Assembly: GCA_963971305.1 (NCBI GenBank)
Contig: OZ020316.1
Span: 17,192,745 to 17,256,744 of the forward strand
From: Arcuatula senhousia
Taxonomy: Eukaryota > Mollusca > Bivalvia > Mytilida > Mytilidae
Direction of reading: 5' to 3'
DNA length: 64,000 nucleotides
The position numbers and the translations under genes were made by a program. The notes beneath the pieces are model-generated. The model saw only the letters and a program-made list of their open reading frames with translations, ran no database searches and was not told the origin of the DNA. Numbering within the stretch: position 1 is the first letter of the stretch; each line of letters opens with the position of its first letter. Of this stretch, positions 1-11,431 are shown piece by piece.

Positions 1-429
1 CCTTTTATCCATATATACCAATAATAAGAGCAACGGACAAATTGTAGACTGAAATATAATTTTATTTCAAAATGCGCATTACAATTAACACTTTATTGCA
101 AAACGGGTTGTCATATTTAACACGATTTTCAATAACAATGCATGCATTGTAATTTTTCTACATAGTTACAACATATACTTGCTGTTTTCAGATTATGTGT
201 GCTTCAGTCAACTCACACAAGGCACGAACAAAACAAGATAAAGCAACAACACCTTTTTCTGTTCTATCGTCACATTCTACATGTTAGCTTTATATCAAAT
301 GTCTCATCTACTCTTATTGGTCAACATCAGGGACAGCAGATGTATATTTGGAGAGCCTTCGTTTTAACTTGTTATGGAAGCAGCAAAGGACAATTTATAT
401 ACAATAAACTATATAATCTTATTGCAAAT

Positions 430-765
430 CGTGTTATTACATTTCATGCTTCGTATACCCATCGGGATGCATCGTAGACCCGTCGTATGCTAAACACAAC
501 GCCGTACAGCCATCGTATAGCTTCGTTTCTCCTTCGAATCTATCTTTGATAACATCGTATCAACTTCGTAATCGGTTCGCAGCCATTCGTATTTGCTACT
601 TTTCTAATCGTTTAGCCATCTGTTCTAGTCGTATATCCTTCGGCTTTGATTTTGATTTTTAGCAACTTCGGGACTAACTTCGCACGAAGTTAAAATTTTT
701 ACATTCGTGTGTCCATCGTATGTCAAAATCGGGACAGTGTGACGCCAGCATTACGATTTATTGTT
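430..765. repeat. TCGTA-rich degenerate repeat patch
   Basis: About twenty occurrences of TCGTA, TTCG or ATCG at irregular 10-25 bp spacing (CATCGTA, CTTCGTA, CCATTCGTA) in a background otherwise poor in CpG. It has no reading frame. It is probably a decayed short-period repeat or the interior of an unrecognised element; function unknown. Confidence 0.5.
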
Positions 766-1045
766 TCGACAATAATTTGAATTATTCGATTGTTGTTGTC
801 ATATACCATCGACGATATACATTGATATAGGAACCTATTATTATGTATTTGCTTGAATATTCAATATTTGAAAAAGAAAAGGTGATAAAATGGGATTTTC
901 AAACCTTATATCACACAAACTTATAATTTGAAAGGCGTGATAAAATCTTTTACCATTGTTCGGCAAGTTGTGTTCATATTGTATCACTTAAAACAAAATA
1001 ATATAAAATACAGTCTTAACATATATTATTCAAGTAAACAACCAC

Positions 1046-1088
1046 AGGCACTTGTTTCTAGAAAAAAAAAATATACTTATATACTAAC
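1046..1088 (+). repeat. half copy of the 2204-2277 hairpin
   Basis: Matches the left arm and loop of the inverted repeat at 2204-2277 (starting AGGCACTTGTTTCTAGAAAA and running through the TTATATACTAACCATA loop) but lacks the right arm, so it is a truncated copy. Confidence 0.7.
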
Positions 1089-2203
1089 CATACCACAAGG
1101 TATCTAACGTATCATTATTGAAAATTTTACCTACTTCTGATATTTGCTTTCTTATACAAAAAATACCATTGACAGAGAAATATGTGCTAAATCATCGTAA
1201 ACTAGGATTAATTGTCTACAAAATGGTGTATAAAACAACTACCTTCACTGGACCTCGACGCCTCAAAGGTAACTTTTATTTCTCGTCTTTCACAATCAAA
1301 CCCAACCCAACATTAAATCAAGACATTTGTAGCCGCAGTAAATGGAAATAATATTAAACATTTGTAAAAAAAATCTTTGATAGATATAAGTATGTTTAAA
1401 TAGTATCTTTTTCATTTTTTGATAAAGCAGAACTACAAATGTTATTTTACCTGTCACCAATAGAATGAAATCGATTTTAGAAACTGTTTCTATTTTTAGA
1501 AAAAAAAAATCCAAAAAATTCGGAACTCCTTTGGACTTTTCTCTTAATCTAACCTAAAAGAAAATAGTAAATTGGTGGGAAAATTCAAACTGAAAATGGT
1601 GACAGTTGATCAAAATAGACTTTGTTCATGGTGTGTATATTTATCTAATTATATTTAGAAAGTTGCTTTGGGAATATTTGTTAAATTTGACTTTTAAAGT
1701 ACGGTGTTGTTTTGGAGAGACATTATTCTAAACATGCCCAGAAATATTGAAAAAGGGGGGGGGGGCAGTGACTTGGGGTCATTCTTGTCATGCTTTGAAA
1801 ATTATATTCTATATAAATGCAACCATTTTCTGGCTATTTTTTTTTTGGGGGGGGGGGGGGTGGAGCACTTCTCTGCATCTGCCCCTGTATTTGTAACATT
1901 TCTTTAAAATAAGACTATGAGAGAAAATTTTAAAAATGGACATTCATGTAGCAATGGTTCAACTTCAATAAAGCTATAGATTAATAGCATCACCTGTTAC
2001 ACCAAACATGTAGCAAGCGGCCAACATCAGAAATGTTAGTTTATATAGGTGAACGATCATTTAACTTGAAGTGGGGAAGCCATGGTTTTTCGTTTTGGTA
2101 TGAGAATATTTTTCGAAGTTCGTAAAAAATATCGGTGTTAAAGATCATGGGGCGACAAAATCTTTTTTCCAATATTGGTATCATTTTTATATGACAGACA
2201 CAC

Positions 2204-2277
2204 AGGCACTTGTTTCTAGAAAAAAAATACTTATATACTAACCATATAAGTATATTTTTTTCTAGAAACAAGTGCCT
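2204..2277. repeat. short foldback hairpin
   Basis: A near-perfect inverted repeat: the left arm from AGGCACTTGTTTCTAGAAAA is mirrored by the right arm ending CTAGAAACAAGTGCCT, with a loop of about 9 bp. Arms are about 32 bp. It resembles a minimal foldback or MITE; the half copy at 1046 shows it is dispersed. Confidence 0.75.
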
Positions 2278-2436
2278 ATTGGGGCAGACATCCTTCTTCA
2301 AAAAAGTTTGCCCCACTTTTGCTTCAAAATCAAATACTAGTATCTTTTTAAAGATCCAGAATTTTAGGAAAAAAAACAACAAGTTAAATGGTCGGTCCCT
2401 AATAATACAAGCTAAAGTATCTCAGTCCCCCTTTTT

Positions 2437-3857
2437 AGCTCACCTGACCCGAAGGGTCAGGTGAGCTATTGTCATCACTTGGCATCCGTCGTCCGTCCGT
2501 CGTCCGTCAACTTTTTAAAACGTTAACTCCTCTGACACCATAAGTCCAATCACAACCAAACTTGGTATGGTTGTTCATTAGCATTCGGTGCTTAGAACTG
2601 ATGTGGGGATTTTTGATTCGTCGTAAAACATGGCCGCTGTGGCTAAAAATAGAACATAGGGGTAAAATGCAGTATTTTGCAAATAACTCAAAAACGGCTA
2701 CAGATATAAAAATTCTGGCAAGGGTAAAAGTGATCAGCACCTCAAGATCTACTTACCCTGAAATTTTGAAGAAAATCCAACAACCCACGTAGGAGTTATT
2801 GCCCTTTTTGTGGATTTTTTGCAAATTTTGCACCTGTTTAGCTCAATATCTTGAAAACTATACTAGATATTTGAGAAATTTAAATTGCATATTGTTAAGC
2901 ACATCAAGATCTACAAAATATGTAACAGGGTCAACGTTGTAGGACCTTTCCTTTTAGGAGTTATTGCCCTTAGAACATCAAAATTGAGCATTTTAACAGC
3001 ACTTCCTCATTACATTGAAAACGTTAACTCCTCTGACACTTTAAGTTCAATTGGAACCAAACTTGATATAGTTGTTCATTAGCATTAGGTGTATAGAATT
3101 GATGTGGGAAATTTTGATTGGTCGTAAAACATGGCCGCTGTGGCTAAAAATAGAACATAGTGGTAAATGGCAGTTTTTTGCAAATAACTCAAAAACGGTG
3201 ACAGATTTAAAACTTTTGATAGGAAACTAAAGTGATCAGCACCTTAACATCCACCAGCTCTGAATTTTTGAAGAAAATCCAACAAACCATGTAGGAGTTA
3301 TTGCCCTTTTTGTGGATTTTTGCAAATTTTGCACCTGTTCAGCTCAATATCTTGAAAATTGTACTAGATATTTGAGAAATTTAAATTGCATAATGTTGAG
3401 CACATCAAGATCTACAAAATATGTAATAGGGTCAACCTTGTAGGACATTTCCTTATAGGAGTTATTGCCCTTAGAACATCAAAATTGAACATTTTAACAG
3501 CACTTCCTCGTTACATTGAAAATGTTAACTCCTCTGACACTTTAAGTCCAATTGGAACCAAACTTGGTATAGTTGTTTATTAGCATAAGATGTATAGAAC
3601 TGATGTGGGAAATTTTGATTGGTCGTAAAACATGGCCACTGTGGCTAAAAATAGAACATTAGGTTACACTGCATTTTTTTGCTAATAACTCAAAAAGGAT
3701 GACAGATTTTTAGATTTTAATTGAGAACAAAAGTGATCAGCATCTTAAGATCCACCATATTGTCAGATGACCCCCTTATTTATCTTATGACCATTTCAGC
3801 GTCAAATAGATTTTGCCTAATCACCTTTACTTCAGGCACATAAAGCAGATAATTTTC
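2437..3857 (-). mobile_element. P1a hairpin-ended element, copy A (runs into the gap)
   Basis: It opens with the hairpin AGCTCACCTGACC / GGTCAGGTGAGCT, then a CGTC/CCGTCCGT microsatellite, then a tandem core with a period of about 501 bp (homologous points at 2885 and 3386) and a third partial unit cut by the N gap. The layout matches bivalve pearl-like or Helitron-derived non-autonomous elements. No transposase is encoded, so mobilisation would be in trans. Confidence 0.75.
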
Positions 3858-3957
3858 NNNNNNNNNNNNNNNNNNNNNNNNNNNNNNNNNNNNNNNNNNN
3901 NNNNNNNNNNNNNNNNNNNNNNNNNNNNNNNNNNNNNNNNNNNNNNNNNNNNNNNNN
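3858..3957. other. 100-N assembly gap
   Basis: Exactly 100 N, the usual placeholder for a gap of unknown size. It falls in the third tandem core unit of P1a copy A, so a repeat collapse is the likely cause. Distances across it are unreliable. Confidence 0.97.
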
Positions 3958-4265
3958 GTCCGCTATTGTGAAAATGTCAAAAGATTTGAAAATCTTGTAA
4001 AAACAGAAGCATGAGGAGCAATTTCCCAGCATGTAATGAAAGCGGATTACATATTGAATAGAAATTTGTTTCTTGAATTTCATTGAACACTGCTGTGTAG
4101 TAAAAATAAAAATACCGGAAAGTCTGCATGTTGGTTGTTTTCCATTGTCTCGTTTAAAGTCATTTGAACACATTGTGGGGGTAACTTGTCGAAGATCGCT
4201 CAAGTGATGTTGATAAATTTGTCTTGATATGTAGTTGATCATAGCACCATATTCATGATATAGAT
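3958..4265. other. unassigned sequence after the gap
   Basis: About 300 bp with no recognised repeat or exon. It may be the far flank of P1a copy A, whose second terminus is not visible. Confidence 0.4.
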
Positions 4266-5459
4266 TGGGCTTTTCCAGAAATAATCCACCCCCCTATGGA
4301 AGACATTGGAATTCCAGAACAAGAGGCTCCCAGGAGCCTGAATCGCTCACCTGGTCTTGATGTTGACCCTATACTTTTGTAGAGCTAAATGAGCTGAACA
4401 TTTAAGCACGCAACAGCTTTTCTCTACCTGCAATAGTTTTCATTCTATAGGCCAAAAACACCATTTTTCACCTATAAGGGGCCATAACCCCTATAAGGAG
4501 TCATCTGACAACTTCGACCCTATGGAGACTTTTGTAGAGCTAAATGAGCTGAACATTTAAGCAAGCAACAGCTAATCTCTATCTGCAATAGTTTTCATTC
4601 TGTAGGCCAAAACATGAAAATTCGCTATTTTTCAAGGGCCGTAACCCCTATAAGGGGTCATCTGACAACTTCGACCCTATGGAGAATTTTGTAGAGCTAA
4701 ATGAGCTGAACATTTAAGCAAGCAACAGCTAATCTCTATCTGCAATAGTTTTCATTCTGTAGGCCAAAAACATGAAAAATGGCTATTTTTCACCTTTAAG
4801 GGGCCGTAACCCCTATAAGGGGTCATCTGACAACTTCGACCCTATGGAGACTTTTGTAGAGCTAAATGAGCTAAACATTTAAGCAAGCAACAGCTAATCT
4901 CTATCTGCAATAGTTTTCATTCTGTTGGCCAAAAACATGAAAAAATGCTATTTTTCACCTTTAAGGGGCCGTAACCCCTATAAGGGGTCATCTGACAACT
5001 TTGACCAAATGGAGACTTTTGTAGAGCTTTTGATGCTGAATCAGTAACGTGGCCTCAGATTTCCTCTATCTCTTATACTTTTTGATTTATAAGCCAAAAA
5101 CAGTAGTATGACCCCCCTAGTCTATTTTTAGTAACAGCGGTCATGTTTTTTGACAGATCAAAAATCCAAACACAAGTTTGGTGCAGGACACCCTAAGGAT
5201 CAATCATACCAAGTTTCATTCAATTCTGTTCAGTTGTTTCAGAGGAGAAGATTTTTGAAAAATTGTTAACTGACGACGACGACGACGACGACGGACGCCA
5301 AGTGATGGCAATAGCTCACATGGACCTTTGGTCCAGGTGAGCTAAAAATAGGTGGAATTCCAGAAAATATTTTTAAAATCGAAATTTTCTTCCTAAGAAA
5401 TTTTTTTTTTAACTTGATGTCTTCCATAAGGGGGGGTGGATAATTTCTGGAAAAGCCCA
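4266..5459. repeat. inverted-repeat (foldback) pair enclosing P1b copy B
   Basis: The left arm 4266-4319 (GGGCTTTTCCAGAAATAATC onward) is mirrored by 5411-5459, with a conserved CCACCCCCC ... ATGGAAGACAT block. P1b copy B lies between the arms, so it apparently inserted inside an older foldback element. GGAATTCCAGAA also occurs on both sides of P1b. Confidence 0.65.
4318..5345 (+). mobile_element. P1b hairpin-ended element, copy B
   Basis: It starts AACAAGAGGCTCCCAGGAGC and ends with (GAC)n, then GCCAAGTGATGGCAATAGCT and a closing hairpin CTCACATGGACC / GGTCCAGGTGAGCT. Between are tandem core units of about 155-166 bp (homologous points 4393, 4548, 4704, 4870). There is no coding capacity. 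The ends match P1a but the core is unrelated. Confidence 0.8.
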
Positions 5460-6077
5460 TTTGAGGTTTTAGTAATTTTTCAGCTTACAATGTGGCCAGA
5501 GAGGGGGGTGTTTGCTATGTGCAGCGATCTTGCAGTATTTACTATTATCAATTATTATTTACTCGAAAAAAATCTACAGAAAAAAGAAAGTACTTAATTG
5601 CTGGGACCGAGCAAGCTTTTTAGGAAAGCTTATACTTGTTAGTTTAAGGATACATGATATATAAACAAGAGCATTGTTATATTTGTTGTTGTGTACTCAC
5701 GCTTGGCAAACCGGAAAAGGAAGAAGTTGAAACGGTCATACTAAATAGCGCCCGGGAGCACCCAGAAAGTTCATATTATATTCCTCCTATTTTCGGAGCA
5801 CCAACAACACAACATTTTAATAAATATTTTCCTCCTGTTTACAGAGCACCAACAACAAAACATTTTAAAATTATAGGTAAATAATAAAACCATTAAGTAC
5901 AAATAATAATATTTTATATACTTTTTTCACAAATAATTTATTTTATCTAGCTTTGATATATGTAACTAGAGTAATTTAATGAAAAATGAGAAAATAATTT
6001 ATTTGAAAACACTCAATTTAATAAAATTGATATTTAAGGGGAAATAACTGCATTTCTTATTTCAAGTCAATTGAGAT
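5460..6077. other. AT-rich spacer with a small tandem duplication
   Basis: No gene was recognised. At about 5776-5867 a 45-bp unit (CCTCCT..GAGCACCAACAACA) is present twice. A 76-codon frame crosses it (5654-5884) but shows no domain or splice signal. Confidence 0.5.
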
Positions 6078-6318
6078 TTTTTTATTTGTCAAAATCAATG
6101 TCTAATTTTCCCCCCTGGGGTCGAATTAAACATTGCTAGTCTTGACCCTTTTTTTTATTTGTCAAAATCAATGTCTACTTCTCCCCCCTAATTCCCCCCC
6201 CTTGGGTGGAATTAAACATTGCTAGTCTTGACCCTTTTTTTATTTGCCAAAATCAATGTCTAATTCTCCCCCCTGGGGTCCCCTTTTGGGTCGAATTAAA
6301 CATTGCTAGTCTTGACCC
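6078..6318 (+). repeat. tandem triplication, about 75-85 bp units
   Basis: Three successive units each contain TTGTCAAAATCAATGTCTA, a C-rich run, then GAATTAAACATTGCTAGTCT and GACCCT. Unit length varies because the poly-C tract varies. It directly abuts P1b copy C. Confidence 0.75.
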
Positions 6319-6988
6319 TATGGTGAGATTTGTAGAGCTTAATGAGCTTAACATTTAAACAAGCAACAGCTTTTCTGTATCTGCAATAATTTTCATTCTA
6401 TAGGCCAAAAACATGAAAAAACACAATTTTTCAACTTTTAGGGACCATAACTCCCATAACGAGACATCTGACAACCTCGACCCTATGGAGACATTTGTAG
6501 AGCTCAATGAGCTGAACATTTGAGCAAGCAACGGCTTTTCTCTATCTGCAATAGCTTTCATTCTACAGGCCAAAAACATGAAAAAACACTATTTTTGACC
6601 TTTACAGGGCCATAACTCCTATAAGGGGTCATCTGACAACTTCGACCTAATAAAGACTTTTGTGGAGCTTTTGATGCTGAAGCAGAAGCGTGGCATCAGA
6701 TTTCATCTATCTCTTATACTTTTTGATTTATAAGCCGAAAACAATAGTCTGACCCCCCTGGTCTATTTTTAGCAACAGTGGCCATGTTTTTTGACGGATC
6801 AAAATACCGAACACAATTTTTGTGCAGGACACCCTAAGGATCAATCATATCAAGTTTGAAGAAATTCTGTTCAGCAGTTTCAGAGAAGAAGATTTTTTAA
6901 AAATTGTTAACGGACGACGACGACGCGGACGACGACGGACGCCAAGTGATGGTAATAGCTCACATGGACCTTCGGTCCAGGTGAACTT
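6300..6988 (+). mobile_element. P1b hairpin-ended element, copy C (5' truncated)
   Basis: Two to three core units resembling copy B, followed by GACGACGACGCGGACGACGA, GCCAAGTGATGGTAATAGCT and the terminal hairpin CATGGACC / GGTCCAGGTG. The AACAAGAGGCTCC start is absent, so the left end is lost or replaced by the tandem triplication. Confidence 0.75.
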
Positions 6989-6992
6989 ATAA

Positions 6993-7115
6993 AGGTAATA
7001 ACAAAACTACCGAACTTGGATGATCAATCTCATAGTCCAGAGAAAATGACAAAAACGAATCAGTCATACCGGAGCATTGGTGGATCGCAATGGTCCTGAC
7101 TTGGTACAAACTAAG
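6993..7115 (-). mobile_element. PLE1 3'-tail fragment
   Basis: On the minus strand it matches the untranslated tail after the reverse-transcriptase fragment at 19292 (blocks around GACTTGGTACA, GATCGCAATGG and AGGTAATAACAAAACTACCG). Only the tail remains. Confidence 0.7.
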
Positions 7116-7264
7116 ACATCGTCTAATTCAATTTAAGAAAAGACCGTGCCAATAACTAATCCTTTTATTTCTATTTTCCCCAGTCTCCGATATCGAAGGA
7201 TAAACGAGTATATAGATCGCAATAGACGGATTTTTATAACCTTTTGATGAATCATAAGTTTTTT

Positions 7265-7531
7265 AGCTCACCTGACCCGAACCTAGAGTCAGGTGAGCTA
7301 TTTTCATCACTTGGCGTCCGTCGTCAGTCCTTCGTCCGTCCGTTAACGTTTTGGAACGTTAGTAGTTATTCCCCTAAGAGTATCAAAAGAAGAAAATAAC
7401 AAAACGCCATCAGTTGCTAAAATATTACCATACACTTTACTGCAACTATGATGTCCTATGACCCCTTTATAACTTTATAATCCTTTCAATGTCAAGTATT
7501 TGTTTGCCTACTAGCCTATTCAGGCTCCTGT
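7265..7531 (-). mobile_element. P1 element, short internally deleted copy
   Basis: It has the terminal hairpin GCTCACCTGACC...GGTCAGGTGAGC with an extra CTA in the loop, the CATCACTTGGCGTCCGTCG block and a CGTC run, then about 150 bp of remnant ending at the AGGCTCCTGTT terminus. Most of the core is gone. Confidence 0.7.
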
Positions 7532-7639
7532 TATTCTCTTAATTTATATCGAAAATGGTTTCAGGGTAATACGTCGATATGAATATAAATATCAAGAGAT
7601 GGGGATGCAACCATGGCAACTGTGCTAAGACTGTTTTTG

Positions 7640-7735
7640 TCCTGTTCTTGTTTGTGTGTTCTGGATTTGTCTCTGCCCTTTCGGACTTTTGACGTTCGGA
7701 TAGCCCATTGGTACCTCTGCTTCTTTCAAAAACAA
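7640..7735 (+). mobile_element. PLE2 3'-end fragment
   Basis: Matches the terminal segment shared with 31724-31862 and, inverted, 48152-48262 (CTCTGCCCTTTCGGACTTTT and CCCATTGGTACCTCTGCTTC). The rest of the element is missing, as expected of a 5'-truncated retrocopy. Confidence 0.7.
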
Positions 7736-8952
7736 GACCACGCCGATCGTGTGAAATATTTTTCATCAGGGAACCTCTTTAATCAAAAAAACAAAAATCT
7801 ACGTAAACATAATATCAAATTATTATATGACTGTAAATAACTTAGATTTTCATTGGTTGAAAGGGTACTTTTCAGATTGTTGCAAACTATGATGATCACC
7901 GCGCACTTGTGCTCGCGAGGTGATCATTACTTGTGTAAGCTTCAACATGTGCCTAAATTTAGTATCAGGGAAAATCCGTACTTATATTTGTGACGTCATA
8001 AATGAAAGAAGCAAAGGTGTACCAAAGGGGTAATCAGTATCATAAAACCGTAAAGACAAAGACAAAACCGGCAGACAAGAATCATCACAACAAAACAAAC
8101 CACATAACAACATAAAACACAAACACACATAACAACAAAACCGCGTTCAGCAACGTGAACTCAAGTCGAAACGAAGTTAACAATGTACTGTGTAAATGTC
8201 CAGTACCAATACCAGTTTTTTTTATCTGTTCGAATATTACTTTAAATTTAAATTCTAATTTTGAATGAAAAGATAAAAAAAACAAAAACAAGTTTTGTTA
8301 AATTTTATATTGTTAACTTTCTTAGTTGGTAATACAATACTTTTGAAAGAAAATGTTGCAGCCTTAACAACAATTGCTACGACCAAGCTTCATATATCAA
8401 AAACAGGGGGTGGTCGTGCCCTTCAAAAATTTGATTAGCATATGCAATTTGCTAATTGACCTAATTAATTAATCCGGAAAACCTACATCCGTCATCGTTC
8501 CGGCATTAGAATGATGGAAATTATTTCCCCTGTTTTCTGACAATTACAAAAAAAAAATCCCACAAAACTTTTCCATTAATTTTGCTATATGTTTAAAATA
8601 TTTTATATAAAAGGTAAAAGATTATATTGGTAAATTCACTATAAAAATGTATGCAAAAAAATGTTTTATCGTTTAAAATTGCAGCTTGAAAGAAAAATAA
8701 TAACCATGTTGAAGTTAACGACCCATGGCGCATAGTGAGTCTATTAAAGTTTATTACTGCTAACAGTCGCTGCAAAGGCTCACAGCCTGAAAACTCGACT
8801 TAACAAGTTTTATTAAAAAAAAAACATCGACAAGTTTAACAACAAATTTGCGAAGCGATTGATCAAAACTGATCGACCCTGCAACTGGACATTTGTTATA
8901 TTAGCAGATGGGGTAACAAAAACCAAGTTAACAAGATATAACACCTAAAAAG
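7736..8952. other. AT-rich intergenic stretch with one hairpin
   Basis: No exon or RNA gene was recognised. At about 7890-7928 an imperfect palindrome (TGATCACCGCGCACTTGTGC ... GGTGATCA) resembles the hairpin ends of the P families, but no core follows. The rest is low-complexity AT sequence. Confidence 0.5.
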
Positions 8953-9463
8953 TTTGTCTCGCCTGCCGGCATCATCAGAAACAATTCTTCTTTCTTACTT
9001 CCACTATACTTTGCAATTATAAGGATTTTCAGTTTCTCAGATCAAAAGGTGTTATAGAACTTAAACATAGCTAATATATGCAATAACAATAATCAAAGTC
9101 AATCAACCGAAAATTCAAGGTCTAGGTCAAAAGATGGGTATGCAACTGTGCTAGGCTGCTACTTGGGCATATGTATACCAAGTTTTATCAACCTAGGACT
9201 TATAGTTCTTGGGATATGGAGGTGCTCGCAAAACCTTACCCCTGCTTTTATATATAACCGGAAAATCAAGGTCAAGGTCAAAAGATGGGGATGAAACGAT
9301 GCTAAGCTACTACTAGGACATATGCATACCAAGTTTCATCGACCTACGACCTATAGTTCTTGAAATATAGATGTGCTCCCATAAAACCTGACCCAAAAAG
9401 TTAACGCCGCCGCCGACGGTAAAGTAACACATATGTCCCGCACTGCTTTGCAGACGAGACAAT
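8953..9463. mobile_element. P6 TIR element with about 150 bp core units
   Basis: Terminal inverted repeats TTTGTCTCGCCTGC (8953) and GCAGACGAGACAA (ending 9463). The interior holds two core units about 150 bp apart (GGTCAAAAGATGGG near 9126 and 9276) and a CGCCGCCGCCGACGG block near the right end. There is no coding capacity. Confidence 0.7.
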
Positions 9464-10046
9464 AAACTAAAAACTTACTTACAGATAAATATACCGTAGG
9501 ACCTTTAATTTGCGATTAGCAGAACCAGGTTAGGTCATACAAATCCTATGTTTTTGTTGTGTGGTCCATTTTGTAATGCGCAACGATTGATTCTCCCGCG
9601 AATTCGCGGGTTTTTCCTAGTTAATTGTATAATATCGTTCCTGACATATGCAACAATGATCATGATTGTTTACGTTTACGAAGAGTGAAACATTCTTAGA
9701 AATAGATTGGAATTATAAGCACCTTTACACTATAAGCCGTGTTTGAAGGAATAGTTTATGCTTTACTAATACTTTTAAATTAAGAAATGTGGACGACAAC
9801 GCATCTCGAGGCGAATGTTCACGACAACGTTTTTTGAAAAAGTTTCCTAGATACACAAAATAAGGTGTTTTCTTTAAAACAATTAAATTCGGGAACTTTA
9901 TTAATAACGACTATTTGCAGATTTTGGAGCAGACGTTTATTGACTAAAATGCGTATTTACACTTAAAATAATGTTTATGGAGAAAAAATGTGGCCGAAAC
10001 GTTACCTCAAAAACGAAAGTGTCGAAGTGTTTGAGAAAACTAGCGC
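9464..10046. other. AT-rich intergenic stretch
   Basis: No gene seen. It contains the 16-bp palindrome at 9595-9610. It lies just downstream of the DUF6589-type exon on the minus strand and may be its intron. Confidence 0.5.
9595..9610. repeat. perfect 16-bp GC-rich palindrome
   Basis: CCCGCGAATTCGCGGG, followed by TTTTTCC, in strongly AT-rich DNA. It could be the surviving end of a hairpin-ended element; no partner end was found. Confidence 0.7.
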
Positions 10047-10160
10047 TTAAATCGTACAATTTGAAACATTAATACACCTCTCGGACGAATAAGGATATGT
10101 TGAGAACGTTTGTATAAGATTATTGCAGAAAATAAGTAAATAAAGTGAGAAAGTTCTTAC

Positions 10161-11125
10161 CGTGTGTTGTCGTCGGCACCGTTTTCCCGGTGTGTACGAA
10201 ACGTTGTTGATGACGTACGTTTCCCACCCTGACTCAATATCTGGTAAATCATCTTCATCCCCACTCTCTTCCTCTTCACTCTCTTCCTCGGACATAATAA
10301 AAGGACCCTCTTTTAAATTGCTGATGATCCTATCAAGATCAGTTGACATTTTGTGAATGTCAACAGTATCAATTGGTGTTCTTGATATAGAGTCATGGCC
10401 ACTGCATGTACGACCTGGTTTAAAAAGAAAGGGTCTGATGTCCCTAAGTTTCTTTGAGACAATATCAATATCTTTGTCTGTTAAAGATCTTGAGTGCCTT
10501 GATGATTTCTTGGGAACTTTGTGGGACGTTTCAAAGTTGGAGCAAACAGATGAAATGATGGGTGCTGCATCTGTTACAATGTTGTTGGCATTTTCTGTTT
10601 TGTTGGCTCCTAGACCCCGTATCAGCTCCTTTTGATGGCGAACAGAATGTTCTTGAACCAGATCTGCTTCTACATTGTTGCCTGCGCCGCCTCGTACATT
10701 AACAAAGCTTCCCTCCAACACTCTTAACTTGTCTAAAGGTGACAGTTGAAAGTCCACTTTGAAAATGTAGTCGATGCATTCAACAAGATACTTGGATAGA
10801 CATGAATGGCTATAAAAAAATGGAATGCATGTCTTAAAATTCGGAATGGCTCTTGAGACATCTCCTTCTTTAGCTGTGTCTTCTAGGTTAAGGAGTTGAA
10901 GACCCCATATACAGAGCTGCCTACTATAGTTGAAAAGGAAATTTTCATTATCCTCAATTCCTTCCTTTTCATTGCCAAGGTTATAGTATAGATCTACAAT
11001 TAATCCTGTTACACTCATCATGACTTGATGCTTCACTTTCCTGCTTGCATTTGTCATGTCATGTCAGGAAGTCCATGAGGTGTATCTTCTTGGTTTTGCA
11101 TGTTGTATAGCTCAATTAATTGTTC
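10161..11125 (-). pseudogene. DUF6589-type protein, penultimate or late exon (frameshifted)
   Basis: The minus-strand exon has a good acceptor (TTTTTACAG before GAACAATTAATTG at 11125) and donor (ACACG|GTAAG at 10161/10160). The first 70 nt read EQLIELYNMQNQEDTPHGLP and then hit a stop; a tandem duplication ATGAC ATGAC near 11058-11067 shifts the frame, and after it an open frame of more than 300 codons follows. Recognisable blocks are FYSHSCLSKYLVECIDYIF, GSFVNVRGGAGNNVEADL and VQEHSVRHQKELIRGLGANK, which I recall from DUF6589 C-terminal regions, a family expanded in molluscs and cnidarians and possibly transposon-derived. An acidic stretch (SEEESEEEESGDEDD) precedes the splice donor. The role is unknown. 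The 5-bp duplication could be an allele or an assembly error, but the upstream exon is also broken. Confidence 0.75.
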
Positions 11126-11431
11126 CTGTAAAAATATGTAGGTCAACAAATCATAAATTTATTTGTTGTTAATTATATTCAATTACTAGTTACAGAATTC
11201 ATATTAGGATTCATATATAAATTGAGAACTTATTAGAAATACAAATAAAAAGGTTTAGGACTAAGTTGTGCTAAGCATTCACTCTCAAAAAATTTAAGGA
11301 AGCTGAAATTTAAAATAAAAAGTGGAACACATTTCAACTTTTCATGCCTAGACGGTGAACTAAATTTGAAATCAATCCCTCTAAAAGAAGCGGAGAAAAC
11401 AAGCATCCTGAGAGTATTGCAAAACAATACT

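Larger units (their letters stand above)
1..2203. other. AT-rich intergenic stretch, no gene seen
   Basis: No reading frame here looks like a protein and no splice-bounded exon was recognised. Two poly-G runs (about 11 G at 1755 and 14 G at 1847) lie about 90 bp apart; the second follows a T-run. The TCGTA-rich patch and the half-hairpin described separately are the only structured parts. Confidence 0.6.

Noticed and set aside
5654..5884. 76-codon frame with a repeated APTT(Q/K)HF segment
   Set aside because: The repeat is a 45-bp DNA duplication; no homology, signal or splice evidence for a gene.
10357..10635. 92-codon plus-strand frame
   Set aside because: Shadow of the DUF6589-type exon on the minus strand.
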